Part shown: positions 44,402-53,183 of the stretch, piece by piece
How the letters are laid out: each line of letters starts with the position of its first letter
How positions within the stretch are numbered: position 1 is the first letter of the stretch
NCBI GenBank assembly: GCA_965224595.1
Contig: OZ245057.1
Span: 1,116,001-1,180,000 of the forward strand
DNA from: Aliivibrio_A sp016764915
GTDB taxonomy: Bacteria > Pseudomonadota > Gammaproteobacteria > Enterobacterales > Vibrionaceae
Length of the DNA stretch: 64,000 bases
Direction: 5' to 3'
Notes under the pieces: generated by a model
Seen by the model: only the letters and a program-made list of their open reading frames with translations
Database searches by the model: none
Told to the model about the DNA's origin: nothing
Program-made: the position numbers and the translations under genes

Positions 44402-45478
44402 TTACAGTTTCATGTTGTGTGGTTCAATTCTTAGTGTTTGAGTTGGGAAAGCAACATCAGCATTGTGTTTATGAATAATGGCAAGAACGAGAAGCAGTAC
44501 ATCCTGTTTGACTTCATGGAACTTAACCCAATTAACTGTTTTGGTGAAGGTGTATATAAAAAAGTTTAGGGACGAGGGTCCAAAGGCATCGAAATTAACA
44601 ATCAGTGTTTGCGACGCATCTATTTCTGGATGCGACTCTAACATAGACTTTACGTCATCAATGATTGCGTTGATGGAGGCGACATCTTCGTAGCGGATGC
44701 CGATAGTCTCATTGATACGTCGGTTAGACATTCTTGACGGGTTTTCAACTACGATATTACTAAAGACTGAATTGGGAATGTATAAAGGACGTTTATCAAA
44801 TGTTCTAATGATGGTCATTCTCCAACCAATCCTTTCCACGGTGCCTTCAATTTTCCTATCAGGTGAGCGTACCCAATCACCTACTTTAAATGGGCGGTCA
44901 AAATAGATCATCAAGCCGCCAAAAAAGTTAGAGAGTAGATCTTTAGCGGCCAAACCGACAATTAAACCGCCAACACCACCAAAGGTAAGAAGCCCAGAGA
45001 GACTCAACCCTAAGCTCTGCATTACTGACAAGACACCGATGGCAATAAAAATCAATCTGAAAATTTTTGCTATGGCATGAACGGTGGTTTCATCACGCTT
45101 ACCACTGGATAGAACCTGATTTTCTGCATGAATGGTGAGCCGAATTGTTACCCAGATAAACGCAAATATTAGCAATATTTGTTGAGCGGTGGCTATCCAT
45201 TCCGTAGGGAAGTTGACAAGGTTAGTCAGTAGGATTTTCACTGTAACTGAGGCTGGCCAGAGCCAAATTAAGACACTAATAGGTGTCGATACTGCATTAA
45301 CCAACAAGTCATCCCAACCAGTTTTGGTTTTTTTTGCAATAATGTATAGCCGAGTGATAATGATCTTCCATCCAAACCAGCAAAGTAAACTAAAGCCAGT
45401 GAGTAGAAAAATGTCGTTAATCCAATCACTACTTGGACCTGATTGAATGGTTTGCCACCAGCTATAAAGATGTTCCAT
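44402..45478 (-). CDS. MscS-family mechanosensitive ion channel
   Basis: A 358-residue inner-membrane protein with about four N-terminal helices and the MscS pore/beta domain: GLLTFGGVGGLIVGLAAKDL (pore helix), then FFGGLMIYFDRPFKVGDWV and the beta domain IEGTVERIGWR. It would open on membrane tension during osmotic downshock, or act as one of the regulated MscS homologues. Monocistronic. Confidence 0.92.
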   Translation of the reverse strand: MEHLYSWWQTIQSGPSSDWINDIFLLTGFSLLCWFGWKIIITRLYIIAKKTKTGWDDLLVNAVSTPISVLIWLWPASVTVKILLTNLVNFPTEWIATAQQILLIFAFIWVTIRLTIHAENQVLSSGKRDETTVHAIAKIFRLIFIAIGVLSVMQSLGLSLSGLLTFGGVGGLIVGLAAKDLLSNFFGGLMIYFDRPFKVGDWVRSPDRKIEGTVERIGWRMTIIRTFDKRPLYIPNSVFSNIVVENPSRMSNRRINETIGIRYEDVASINAIIDDVKSMLESHPEIDASQTLIVNFDAFGPSSLNFFIYTFTKTVNWVKFHEVKQDVLLLVLAIIHKHNADVAFPTQTLRIEPHNMKL

Positions 45479-45512
45479 CTACTTCCTACTTTATGGTAAT
45501 ACGTTGAAATAA

Positions 45513-46274
45513 TTATTTTATATGCACATTAATCAGTTTCTGTAAGTGTTTCACAGGAATGGCATAGGTAATGGCACTTGGATCGGTTAAAGCCGACTCT
45601 TTACTGGCTTTTACGAAGACTTTATTGATGATCGCAATAACATCACCCGTGTTTGGGTTATAAAGAGGGCTTCCGCTATTTCCTGGATAGGCAGTCGCGT
45701 CCAGTTGGTATATTTTGTATGGATTGCGAAGCTGTTTAAGCTGCGCAAGAGTTAGCTCCTTCCCATTTCTTGCCGGAATGGCGATTGGAGTGATGCTGGA
45801 CACGATCCCTCTGTGTGTGACTGGAGATAAGCCAAGAATCGCACCTATTGGGAAACCAGTAAAGGCATATAACTCGCCTTCGCGAACTTTCGCAGTTGAC
45901 GTTTTTAATGGTGGTAATTTATTGGATGTTAGTCGGAGCAGTGCAAGGTCAGTCACCGCATTTTTTGTGATGACTTCAACGGGGTAGCTATTCACTTTGC
46001 TACCTTGTTGCTGAAAAGCCATCAATACTTCACTCTCTTTTGTGTTGAAACTTTTAGGCAGTACATGGGCGTTAGTTGCAACATAGCTTCCATTAGCAAT
46101 AACAAAACCGGTACCAAGAATAACGGCTTTGGGTGTTCGCAGTTTGTTGTAGGTACCAATAGCCACAATGGAAGGCTTCACCTTTGCTATCGTTTCTGGT
46201 AGAGCTGCATAAGCAGAAGAGAGTGAAAGAATAAAACAAAAAATGGCTAACTGTATTTTTAACACGATAATCAT
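45513..46274 (-). CDS. Exported trypsin-like serine protease
   Basis: A 253-residue chymotrypsin-fold protease with a signal peptide (about 1-23). The catalytic triad is visible: His in ATNAHVLP, Asp in AVTDLALLRL, and Ser in YPGNSGSPLYN. There is no PDZ domain, so it is not a full DegP/HtrA. Periplasmic or secreted. No clear link to neighbours. Confidence 0.88.
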   Translation of the reverse strand: MIIVLKIQLAIFCFILSLSSAYAALPETIAKVKPSIVAIGTYNKLRTPKAVILGTGFVIANGSYVATNAHVLPKSFNTKESEVLMAFQQQGSKVNSYPVEVITKNAVTDLALLRLTSNKLPPLKTSTAKVREGELYAFTGFPIGAILGLSPVTHRGIVSSITPIAIPARNGKELTLAQLKQLRNPYKIYQLDATAYPGNSGSPLYNPNTGDVIAIINKVFVKASKESALTDPSAITYAIPVKHLQKLINVHIK

Positions 46275-46391
46275 CCGTGATTGTGATAGTTCAACAATAG
46301 TAGCTGAAATATCAATATATTACCAAGAGGGGAGAAAGATATAGAAGAGGAGAATAGGCAAGTCGAGTGACTTTGCCTATTAATATTACAG

Positions 46392-47147
46392 TTAGACGTT
46401 TTTACGTCTGTATAGCATTATAGAGAGCAGGCTAAGCATAAAGATAAACAAGGTGCTTGGCTCTGGAATGCTCACCGTCGTAAATTGTTTTGAACCTGCA
46501 TAAGTAGCAGTTACGATAAGATCATCGTAATCAGCGTCACTTGAACCATTGTCATTAAAGAGCAGGTAAATGGTCGAAAGGTCAAGATGATAGATGTCAT
46601 CTCCTTTAAATCCTACAAACCAGCTGTTTGTGTGGTCATTATTATCACCGTTTTTGGTGCGATTAGTTTGCTTACATTTTTTGTTAGAACAGTTACTGCT
46701 AAAGGCAAAAGGAACCGCTTCGCCACTATTATGTTGATAATTATGGTTAACCTGACCATCTTTGTTTTTATCGCCTTCACGTATAATCTGGCCATGCTCA
46801 GAGAAAATCAGGTTGGGTCCGCTATTTGGATTGGTCGCAAAATTGTTATTGTCAAAATTACCATTTGGATTTTTTAACCCAAACAGTGCGTTGTCGTATC
46901 CTGACTCTGCGTTTATGAAATTCCAAGCGACCTTATAGTTACCTTGATCGTTGTTATCGAAAAGTACATTAGCACCTACCCAGCCAAAGATTTTTGTTTC
47001 ATCTACTACAGCACTATCAAAATTTGACGCAATAGAGCTGAATTGGGTAATCTCAGATGTTTTCCCTGGTTCAATAAACAAACCTGCGGAAACAGAAGAT
47101 GACAATAAGCTAATGCCAATAAGTAATATCGTGGCCCAATTTTTCAT
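46392..47147 (-). CDS. PEP-CTERM sorted exported protein
   Basis: About 251 residues. A signal peptide (from MKNWATILL) is followed by an Asn/Asp-rich beta domain with DNGSSDADYDDLIVTA, resembling the DUF4114-type calcium-binding-like motif. The end is a textbook PEP-CTERM tripartite signal: SIPEPST, a hydrophobic helix, then YRRKNV. An exosortase elsewhere would cleave it, usually linked to exopolysaccharide production. The ATG at 47147 is chosen over the frame start at 47198. Function unknown. Confidence 0.82.
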   Translation of the reverse strand: MKNWATILLIGISLLSSSVSAGLFIEPGKTSEITQFSSIASNFDSAVVDETKIFGWVGANVLFDNNDQGNYKVAWNFINAESGYDNALFGLKNPNGNFDNNNFATNPNSGPNLIFSEHGQIIREGDKNKDGQVNHNYQHNSGEAVPFAFSSNCSNKKCKQTNRTKNGDNNDHTNSWFVGFKGDDIYHLDLSTIYLLFNDNGSSDADYDDLIVTATYAGSKQFTTVSIPEPSTLFIFMLSLLSIMLYRRKNV

Positions 47148-47365
47148 ATTCAATCCATTTTTATATATTTCGTTCAAATAAAGCAATAATCGAGCCATTA
47201 ATTAAATGCGTAAATTATCAGTTGGTTATATAGCTAGGTTGTTTTGAAACTGAGAAAGTGTAAAGAAAATGGACACATAGTCGCGAATAAATTGCATTTG
47301 TAGCACTGATGATAGATGAGTATTTATGATAAAATTGTTCAAAATAAACAGTGAGAACACCATTA

Positions 47366-47884
47366 ATGAGGCACTTACATACGTCGGTTCATCCAGATAT
47401 CGGTCACCTTGACGATTACTCAATTTTTCAGCGTAATGCAACACGAGCCATCGTGTTAATCGGTAATGAAATTTTGTTATTGTTTACAGAACGATATCAC
47501 GACTATACGTTGCCGGGTGGCGGGCTTGATACAGGGGAAGATGTGATTCATGGTTTAGTCCGTGAATTAGAAGAAGAGACAGGCGCACAAAACATTAAAA
47601 ATATTGTGCCATTCGGGATCTATGAGGAGTTTCGTCCTTGGCATAAACCGGAAGCGGATCTTGTTCATATGATCTCTTACTGTTATGTTTGTTCCGCTGA
47701 TAAAGTACTTGGTAATACCCGTTTTGAGGAGCACGAAGTGAACAATGGCATGCGGCCAGTCTGGATCAATATTCATGATGCCATTGCTCATAATGAACAG
47801 ACAATCCTTAGTAGCGCTAAAAAAGGGATGTCGATAGAGCGAGAAACCTTTCTACTTAGAATGATTGTCAAAGAACTATTATAA
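47366..47884 (+). CDS. Nudix hydrolase
   Basis: About 172 residues. The Nudix box G-x5-E-x7-R-E-x2-E-E-x-G is present in GGGLDTGEDVIHGLVRELEEETGA. Hydrolyses a nucleoside diphosphate linked to another moiety; substrate unknown. The ATG at 47366 is preferred to the GTG at 47351, but neither has a strong SD. Followed at 10 bp by the DUF3820 gene. Confidence 0.87.
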   Translation: MRHLHTSVHPDIGHLDDYSIFQRNATRAIVLIGNEILLLFTERYHDYTLPGGGLDTGEDVIHGLVRELEEETGAQNIKNIVPFGIYEEFRPWHKPEADLVHMISYCYVCSADKVLGNTRFEEHEVNNGMRPVWINIHDAIAHNEQTILSSAKKGMSIERETFLLRMIVKELL

Positions 47885-47894
47885 AAGGCTCGCT

Positions 47895-48110
47895 ATGATT
47901 GATAAAGTTCAGGTAATGAAGCTGGCTAAAATAAAGATGCCCTTTGGAAAGTATGCAGGACGAGTATTGATCGACTTGCCCGAAGAGTATCTGCTTTGGT
48001 TTGATAAGAAAGGTTTTCCCAATGGTGAGCTAGGTGAGTTGTTAGCCCTGTGTCTTGCGATGAAAATAGAGGGCCTTGATGAAGTGATTAGGCCGTTAAA
48101 GAGTATGTAG
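47895..48110 (+). CDS. DUF3820 family small protein
   Basis: A 71-residue conserved protein (MPFGKYAGRVLIDLPEEYLLWF, then GFPNGELGELLALC), recognised as DUF3820. Some members are labelled quorum-sensing-regulated virulence factor, without a defined mechanism. The ATG at 47895 follows AAGG. Probably co-transcribed with the Nudix gene. Confidence 0.85.
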   Translation: MIDKVQVMKLAKIKMPFGKYAGRVLIDLPEEYLLWFDKKGFPNGELGELLALCLAMKIEGLDEVIRPLKSM

Positions 48111-48145
48111 TTCGCATTATTTTAATAAGGTAAAGGAGTATTCGT

Positions 48146-48697
48146 ATGGAAACGACAAGACTGATTCTAAGACAATGGAAAGAGAGTGATTTTGCGCAAT
48201 ATGCCAAGATGTGTGCTGATCCTGATGTGATGAAATACTTTCCTGCGGTGCAAACTGACACTGAAAGTTATGCTCAAGCGAACAGAGCTCGTGATTACAT
48301 TACTGCTAACGGCTGGGGCTTTTGGGCAGTAGAAGTCAAATCAACAGGTGAGTTTATTGGATTTGTCGGCCTCCATGCTCAAGAAGCAAATTGTGGTATT
48401 CCTTTTGCTCCATTAATTGAAGTCGGTTGGCGATTGAATGCATCGAGTTGGGGAAACGGCTATGCACCTGAAGCTGCTAATGCAGCGTTGGAATATGCCT
48501 TCACTCAGTTGAATGTGGATGAAATATACTCTTTTACTTCGATGCCGAATGAACCATCAAAGCGGGTAATGGAAAAGATTGGTATGGTTGATACTGGTCA
48601 GCTTTTTAATCACCCAATGGTTGTTCATGGTCATCGTATGGAGTGTCACTGTCTGTTTAAAATGACAAAACAGCAGTGGAGTGAAATTTCAAACTAG
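48146..48697 (+). CDS. GNAT N-acetyltransferase (RimJ-like)
   Basis: A 183-residue GNAT protein of the acetyltransferase-3 group: METTRLILRQWKESDF at the start, the acetyl-CoA loop around WRLNASSWGNGYAPEAANAAL, and SMPNEPSKRVMEKIGM. Such proteins acetylate protein N-termini or small amines; substrate unknown. RBS AAAGGAG. Confidence 0.9.
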   Translation: METTRLILRQWKESDFAQYAKMCADPDVMKYFPAVQTDTESYAQANRARDYITANGWGFWAVEVKSTGEFIGFVGLHAQEANCGIPFAPLIEVGWRLNASSWGNGYAPEAANAALEYAFTQLNVDEIYSFTSMPNEPSKRVMEKIGMVDTGQLFNHPMVVHGHRMECHCLFKMTKQQWSEISN

Positions 48698-48737
48698 CCA
48701 TATAACCATGCGAAGATGATTGGCTTTGTTCAATGAT

Positions 48738-49055
48738 TTATTGACGCTCACCTATTTTCGCTTTCACATCCCCTTCGAGCAACTCTTCGTGTTTAAGAAG
48801 AAACTCTAAAGCATCACAAAAGCTTCCTTTTTCACTGAGGGCTTGACGTGAATGATCGATGCTTCTTTCTGCCTCTCTACGCACTTCAGAGCTATTGTCG
48901 CTGTTGCTGAAAACGACATGTTTTTTAAAAACAGCTTCTAAATATTGTTGTTTACAAATTCTTTCATCTACTAACTTCTGAGTCACTTCTTCGCTAGCAT
49001 ATAAATTGTTAGCGAAAAAGACAGTTATTCCAATGAGCAGTATTCGGTTTTTCAT
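48738..49055 (-). CDS. Small exported protein of unknown function
   Basis: A 105-residue protein with a signal peptide (about 1-20, cut near LYASEE). The mature part is charged and helical with two cysteines (ICKQQY, FCDALEF) that could form a disulfide. Not recognised. The SD GGAGCG before the start supports translation. Confidence 0.65.
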   Translation of the reverse strand: MKNRILLIGITVFFANNLYASEEVTQKLVDERICKQQYLEAVFKKHVVFSNSDNSSEVRREAERSIDHSRQALSEKGSFCDALEFLLKHEELLEGDVKAKIGERQ

Positions 49056-49213
49056 TGACGCTCCTAATGATATTAATCTTTTTAATGTAGTTTAAGACAG
49101 GTGTTTACTCAATAGCAATAAATTAATGAAACCATTAACTTTGATTAATCTCTTATTCTTTATGAACATAACGATGTATAACAGATCTTTTTAAAAATGT
49201 AGGTGCAACGTAT

Positions 49214-49294
49214 ATGATGTCAAAAACCGTAATGTCAGATAAAGGATTAACATTCTCACAATTCATTCAAGGTTATTGGCGTTTGGCTGAATAG
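49214..49294 (+). pseudogene. Remnant of an aldo/keto reductase (YdhF-like) N-terminus
   Basis: A 26-codon reading MMSKTVMSDKGLTFSQFIQG followed by YWRLAE and TAG. It resembles the start of E. coli YdhF-type reductases (FSRFVMGYWRLMDW). The stop falls where Trp is expected (GAATAGG for GAATGG). No further homology follows, so only the 5' end survives. The rest of the 49056-49428 gap shows nothing. Confidence 0.5.
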
Positions 49295-49428
49295 GATATT
49301 TTTAACTATTCATTAACATAATGGGTATTTTTTTCTATTATGTGCATCATTTAGACACGCAGTTAGAAAGATTTTCTATTAAAATGCCTCTAAAATAGGA
49401 TAATAATCCAAAAAATAAGATTCTTGTG

Positions 49429-50007
49429 ATGAGTATAATGTTGAATAGTAACAATCAATCTATAACTGGTATTGAATCTGTGCCTATAGGACTTAATGAA
49501 CTGGTTGAGTTTTTAAAAACATCTGAGAGCAGTCTGTCGCTTGCCATGATTAAAGGCTTATTAAAAAACCTCAGTTTGGGTGACGTGGATATTGATAAAT
49601 TGGCTCTATTTGATCAGCAGCGGTATCATCGTCGGTATCTTTATAGTGATGAAAATACTCAAGTGTTGATGCTTGGTTGGCTAAATGGCCAGCGAAGTAA
49701 AATACACGATCATATGGGGTCAAACTGTGCAGTTAAGATACTAAAAGGCACGGCAACTGAAACCTATTTCGATACCTCCGAGAACAATCAGATCTTTGCG
49801 ACAGGGTCATCCCAGTTAAATGAAGGGGAAATAACGACAAGTTGTAACGATGATAAGCACCAAATTTCAAATCTACAAGGCGGTGATCAAGCTCTCGTTA
49901 CTCTGCACATCTACTCCCCCCCACTTGATGATTTTAACCTCTATTCACTTGAGTCTGCTGCGATTGAAAAACCAACTGAGAAAGATAAGTGGATGTATGA
50001 GATCTAA
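49429..50007 (+). CDS. Cysteine dioxygenase type I family
   Basis: A 192-residue cupin that oxidises cysteine to cysteinesulfinate with O2 and Fe(II). Two of the three Fe-His ligands are in KIHDHMGSNC, followed by the Cys that in mammalian enzymes forms the Cys-Tyr crosslink region; the third His is in LVTLHIYSPP. Start ATG 49429, though a GTG at 49426 is also in frame. Convergent with the cytochrome c gene, 2 bp apart. A link to the cysS attenuator far upstream is not suggested. Confidence 0.88.
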   Translation: MSIMLNSNNQSITGIESVPIGLNELVEFLKTSESSLSLAMIKGLLKNLSLGDVDIDKLALFDQQRYHRRYLYSDENTQVLMLGWLNGQRSKIHDHMGSNCAVKILKGTATETYFDTSENNQIFATGSSQLNEGEITTSCNDDKHQISNLQGGDQALVTLHIYSPPLDDFNLYSLESAAIEKPTEKDKWMYEI

Positions 50008-50009
50008 TG

Positions 50010-50324
50010 TTATTTAAACTGAGCGTAATAGGCTGCAATATCGGCTAAATCTTGCTGACTTAACTTAGACAATTGCGCTTTCATCATTTCTGATAAATCA
50101 CCTTGGCGTTGACCGAGTAGATAGGATTGCATCGAGGAGTATAGGTAATCTTGGTTTTGTCCACTTAAGTTCGGGTAACCAGGGGCGATTGCTTCACCTT
50201 TAATGCCATGACAAAATTGACAGCTGGGTATCTTTCTTGCGCCTAATTCAGCGTTGCCAATGAGTTGCTCAGCTATTGTTTGCGCTGAAAACAGCATAAA
50301 AGCGATGACGATAATGTTTTTCAT
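50010..50324 (-). CDS. Cytochrome c553-type, class I
   Basis: A 104-residue periplasmic c-type cytochrome with a signal peptide (about 1-18). A single heme site C-x2-C-H lies in SCQFCHGIKG, with the distal Met in the SSMQSYL or DLSEMMKAQL region. The end DLADIAAYYAQF is typical of the class. An electron carrier of unknown partner. Confidence 0.92.
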   Translation of the reverse strand: MKNIIVIAFMLFSAQTIAEQLIGNAELGARKIPSCQFCHGIKGEAIAPGYPNLSGQNQDYLYSSMQSYLLGQRQGDLSEMMKAQLSKLSQQDLADIAAYYAQFK

Positions 50325-50381
50325 GATTAGCTCAATGGTTAAAGAGCCACATTATAAAGCTTACAGTAACGGGAAGCTCAA

Positions 50382-50421
50382 ACAAAAAAGCACCCACCAT
50401 AGAGACTATGCGGATGCTTTA
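50382..50421 (-). terminator. Terminator of talB
   Basis: Read on the - strand: AAAGCATCC and CATAG pair with CTATG and GG-TGCTTT around a TCT loop, followed by a T-run (TTTTTTG). A few internal mismatches. Confidence 0.7.
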
Positions 50422-50440
50422 ATTAAATAATGATGAAAAG

Positions 50441-51391
50441 TTATAGACGTGCAGCGATCATTGTTTCTAGTTTACCTTGGTCAAGCGCAAAATTACGGAT
50501 ACCTTCAGCTAACTTCTCAATGGCCATTGGGTCTTGGTTATGATCCCATAAGAATTCACTGTGTGTCATTGGAGCAGGGGCTGCTTTCACTTCAACATCA
50601 CTAGACAGTTTTCTTTCAACGACACCTTCAGAGTCTTCTAGGTCTTGTAGTAGCTGAGGGCTGATAGTTAGACGGTCACAACCAGCAAGTTCTAGAATTT
50701 CACCGATATTTCTGAAGCTAGCACCCATTACTACTGTATTGTAGCCGTGCTGTTTGTAGTAGTTGTAGATTGCAGAAACTGAGATAACACCAGGATCTTC
50801 ACTTGGCTCAAAATCTTTACCTTCACGGGCTTTGTACCAATCCATGATACGGCCAACAAAAGGTGAGATAAGGAATACACCAGCTTCAGCACATGCGCGC
50901 GCTTGTGCAAACGAGAAAAGAAGTGTTAGGTTACAGTTGATGCCTTCTTTTTCAAGAACTTCAGCAGCGCGAATGCCTTCCCAAGTAGACGCAAGTTTAA
51001 TCAGAATGCGGTCATTAGTAACGCCTGCGTCATTGTACATTTTAATTAGTTGGCGAGCTTTAGTAATGCTGCCTTCGGTATCGTAAGACAATCTTGCATC
51101 TACTTCAGTCGAGATACGACCAGGTACGACTTTTAAGATCTCTTTACCGATGTTAACAGCCAACATGTCACATGTGTCTTGAACTTGTTGTGATTTATCT
51201 TGGCTTTGCGCCTTTGCATACTCAATAGAGGCATCAATCAAAGGTGCATACTCTTTGATTTGCGCCGCTTTAAGGATTAAAGATGGATTGGTTGTAGCAT
51301 CTTCAGGTTGGTACTTACTGATTGCTTCAATGTCACCAGTATCGGCAACTACAGTAGTTAGCTTGCGAAGTTGTTCTAATTTAGTGCTCAT
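50441..51391 (-). CDS. talB: Transaldolase
   Basis: A 316-residue class I transaldolase of the pentose phosphate pathway. The Schiff-base Lys lies in RILIKLASTWEGI; other signatures are DATTNPSLILKAA and CNLTLLFSFAQARACAEAG. The frame is open to 51493, but the ATG at 51391 (MSTKLEQLRK, after AAAGGCG) gives the family N-terminus. Monocistronic with its own terminator. Confidence 0.96.
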   Translation of the reverse strand: MSTKLEQLRKLTTVVADTGDIEAISKYQPEDATTNPSLILKAAQIKEYAPLIDASIEYAKAQSQDKSQQVQDTCDMLAVNIGKEILKVVPGRISTEVDARLSYDTEGSITKARQLIKMYNDAGVTNDRILIKLASTWEGIRAAEVLEKEGINCNLTLLFSFAQARACAEAGVFLISPFVGRIMDWYKAREGKDFEPSEDPGVISVSAIYNYYKQHGYNTVVMGASFRNIGEILELAGCDRLTISPQLLQDLEDSEGVVERKLSSDVEVKAAPAPMTHSEFLWDHNQDPMAIEKLAEGIRNFALDQGKLETMIAARL

Positions 51392-51565
51392 CTTTACGCC
51401 TTTAATATAAAGTGTGGTTAGAAAATTTACGGTAAATCTAGATCTGCTATGATTGTGATTTGTTGTCTGATTGTCAATTAAATCGGTCATCATATTTGTG
51501 AAGAGAGTAGGATTTATTGGATAAATGCTATGCCAAGCGATTGCATATGCACTGTTTAGGCCTAC

Positions 51566-53029
51566 TTAGGACAAAAGCTGTGCAAGAGTTAGTGGTCCAT
51601 CTGTAATGCCTATCGCGTGGGCTGGTGTTACGCCATTAGTATCTTGGCGACATAAATTATGCCAAGCACGATAAATATCAAGCAAAGGAGCTAACCCTCC
51701 GGGTCTAAGCCTTCGACGAGGCTCATCAACTAGACTGGTGAAGTGCTGATAGAAATTTCGTTGAAATTGTTCAACGAGGGTGGTCGATGCGTGTTCAAGC
51801 CAGTAGTTATCGTCAGGAGCGTACTCAGTTTGATGGCAGATACCTTTACCGCTGTTTTCAGACTGATCAATTGCCCATCGGTCACGCCACCAGCCGATAA
51901 TCGAAATATCAACTTTTGAGCTCTTTGCCCAATTGTTATCTTCCATAACATAAACCAAATCAATGGATTTATCTTTTATACGCTTTAAAAAGACAGACAT
52001 CGCTGCTGATCGTAATAATGGCTCTTGCGGCATAAACAGTTCGATGTGTTTAAATTCAGAAAGATTCTGAACGAGCGTTAAATAGTGAGCACTTGAAGTA
52101 TAGGGTGCTCGTACTACAGCTCCTTTAGACGGGTAATTTATGGTGCCCAAATGACTTAAGGGGTCTTCAACGTTACCACGGGATAAAATGCGCTTATATT
52201 TTTGTTCTATCCGCGATTTTACCGTCCCAGTATTCGTTATGTTCTTGTGATCAAATCCGACAAAGTCGCTTGAAACATATTGAGGCTCTGAGCAGTAAGG
52301 GTCGTGAGATTGACCTGAAGATGCTTGACCTTCTGATGAGTAGTTAATATCTTGAGATAATATATATCCAGTATGAGCTTCACCAGTGGCGAACCAAAAT
52401 ACGCCGTTATCACTAATAGGCTGAAGCGGTACAACAGAAGATGCAATGCTAATCGAGCTTTTAACTTGTTGGTGATAAAGTCGGGCATCAAATAGATATA
52501 ACTGTCTTCTACAGCGGCTAGCAATCGTATTTAATTGGTCATAAAAAGTTTTTGGATTTATCGAGAGCTTACGACAAATTTCTCTCACATTATAGCCGGT
52601 AAACAGCAGTGCGAGTAATTTCTGTTGAACTAAAAGGTAGCGATTGCCGCCAGACCAACGGTCAACAAATGTGCTGTGACATGATCTACAGCGGTAGCGT
52701 TGGCGATCACCACTATAACCGAAAGCATGATAATGTTCACGGTGGGTGAGTACATCTAAACCAAAGTTAGCACAGCTAGTGCGATTACAACAAGCTAACT
52801 TACTACTATGAAGAGCTTTTAAACGTTGCTGCTCAATGAGAACAGCACGGTTATTGAGCAGGGGAGGAAAAGCACCACACTGTTTACATATCATCGCAGG
52901 GTGTAAAGGGTTGTCACGTTGCAACAGATAATACTGCGCATCGCTCAGGCCAAAGTTATCACACGCCAATGTTTTACAAAAGTTGAGTTGTAACCCCTCT
53001 TCTGCGGATGGTAGTTTACTTGTTAGCAC
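51566..53029 (-). CDS. Transposase-like protein with duplicated zinc-binding modules
   Basis: A 487-residue protein without a clear named family. Two N-terminal zinc modules repeat the same plan: CKTLACDNFGL...CKQC (about 18-51) and CCNRTSCANFGL...CRSC (about 79-118). Then come an HTH (YNVREICRKLSINPKTFYDQL, about 145-165) and a long C-terminal part ending in LLDIYRAWHNLCR...VTPAHAIGITDGP, which resembles the end of DDE transposases. No terminal inverted repeats or target duplications are seen around it, so it looks like a resident, possibly domesticated, protein. RBS GGGAG. Role unknown. Confidence 0.7.
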   Translation of the reverse strand: MLTSKLPSAEEGLQLNFCKTLACDNFGLSDAQYYLLQRDNPLHPAMICKQCGAFPPLLNNRAVLIEQQRLKALHSSKLACCNRTSCANFGLDVLTHREHYHAFGYSGDRQRYRCRSCHSTFVDRWSGGNRYLLVQQKLLALLFTGYNVREICRKLSINPKTFYDQLNTIASRCRRQLYLFDARLYHQQVKSSISIASSVVPLQPISDNGVFWFATGEAHTGYILSQDINYSSEGQASSGQSHDPYCSEPQYVSSDFVGFDHKNITNTGTVKSRIEQKYKRILSRGNVEDPLSHLGTINYPSKGAVVRAPYTSSAHYLTLVQNLSEFKHIELFMPQEPLLRSAAMSVFLKRIKDKSIDLVYVMEDNNWAKSSKVDISIIGWWRDRWAIDQSENSGKGICHQTEYAPDDNYWLEHASTTLVEQFQRNFYQHFTSLVDEPRRRLRPGGLAPLLDIYRAWHNLCRQDTNGVTPAHAIGITDGPLTLAQLLS

Positions 53030-53183
53030 TTTTCTCCCCTAAATGTAGAGTGAACGTTTTAAGCAACATTATAGTAGAGCTGAAAAAGCCTCAGTCATGA
53101 GAAGCTCATCACAGATTGAAGTCAGCAATGAGCCATTACGATAGTTGATAACCAAATTTGTTTAAATTGTGAGATTTGCTGTC

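Noticed and set aside
51392..51493. 34-residue extension of transaldolase
   Set aside because: The known N-terminus MSTKLEQLRK starts at 51391 with its own RBS.
51566..53029. Active insertion sequence
   Set aside because: No terminal inverted repeats or target-site duplication could be found by eye around the gene.
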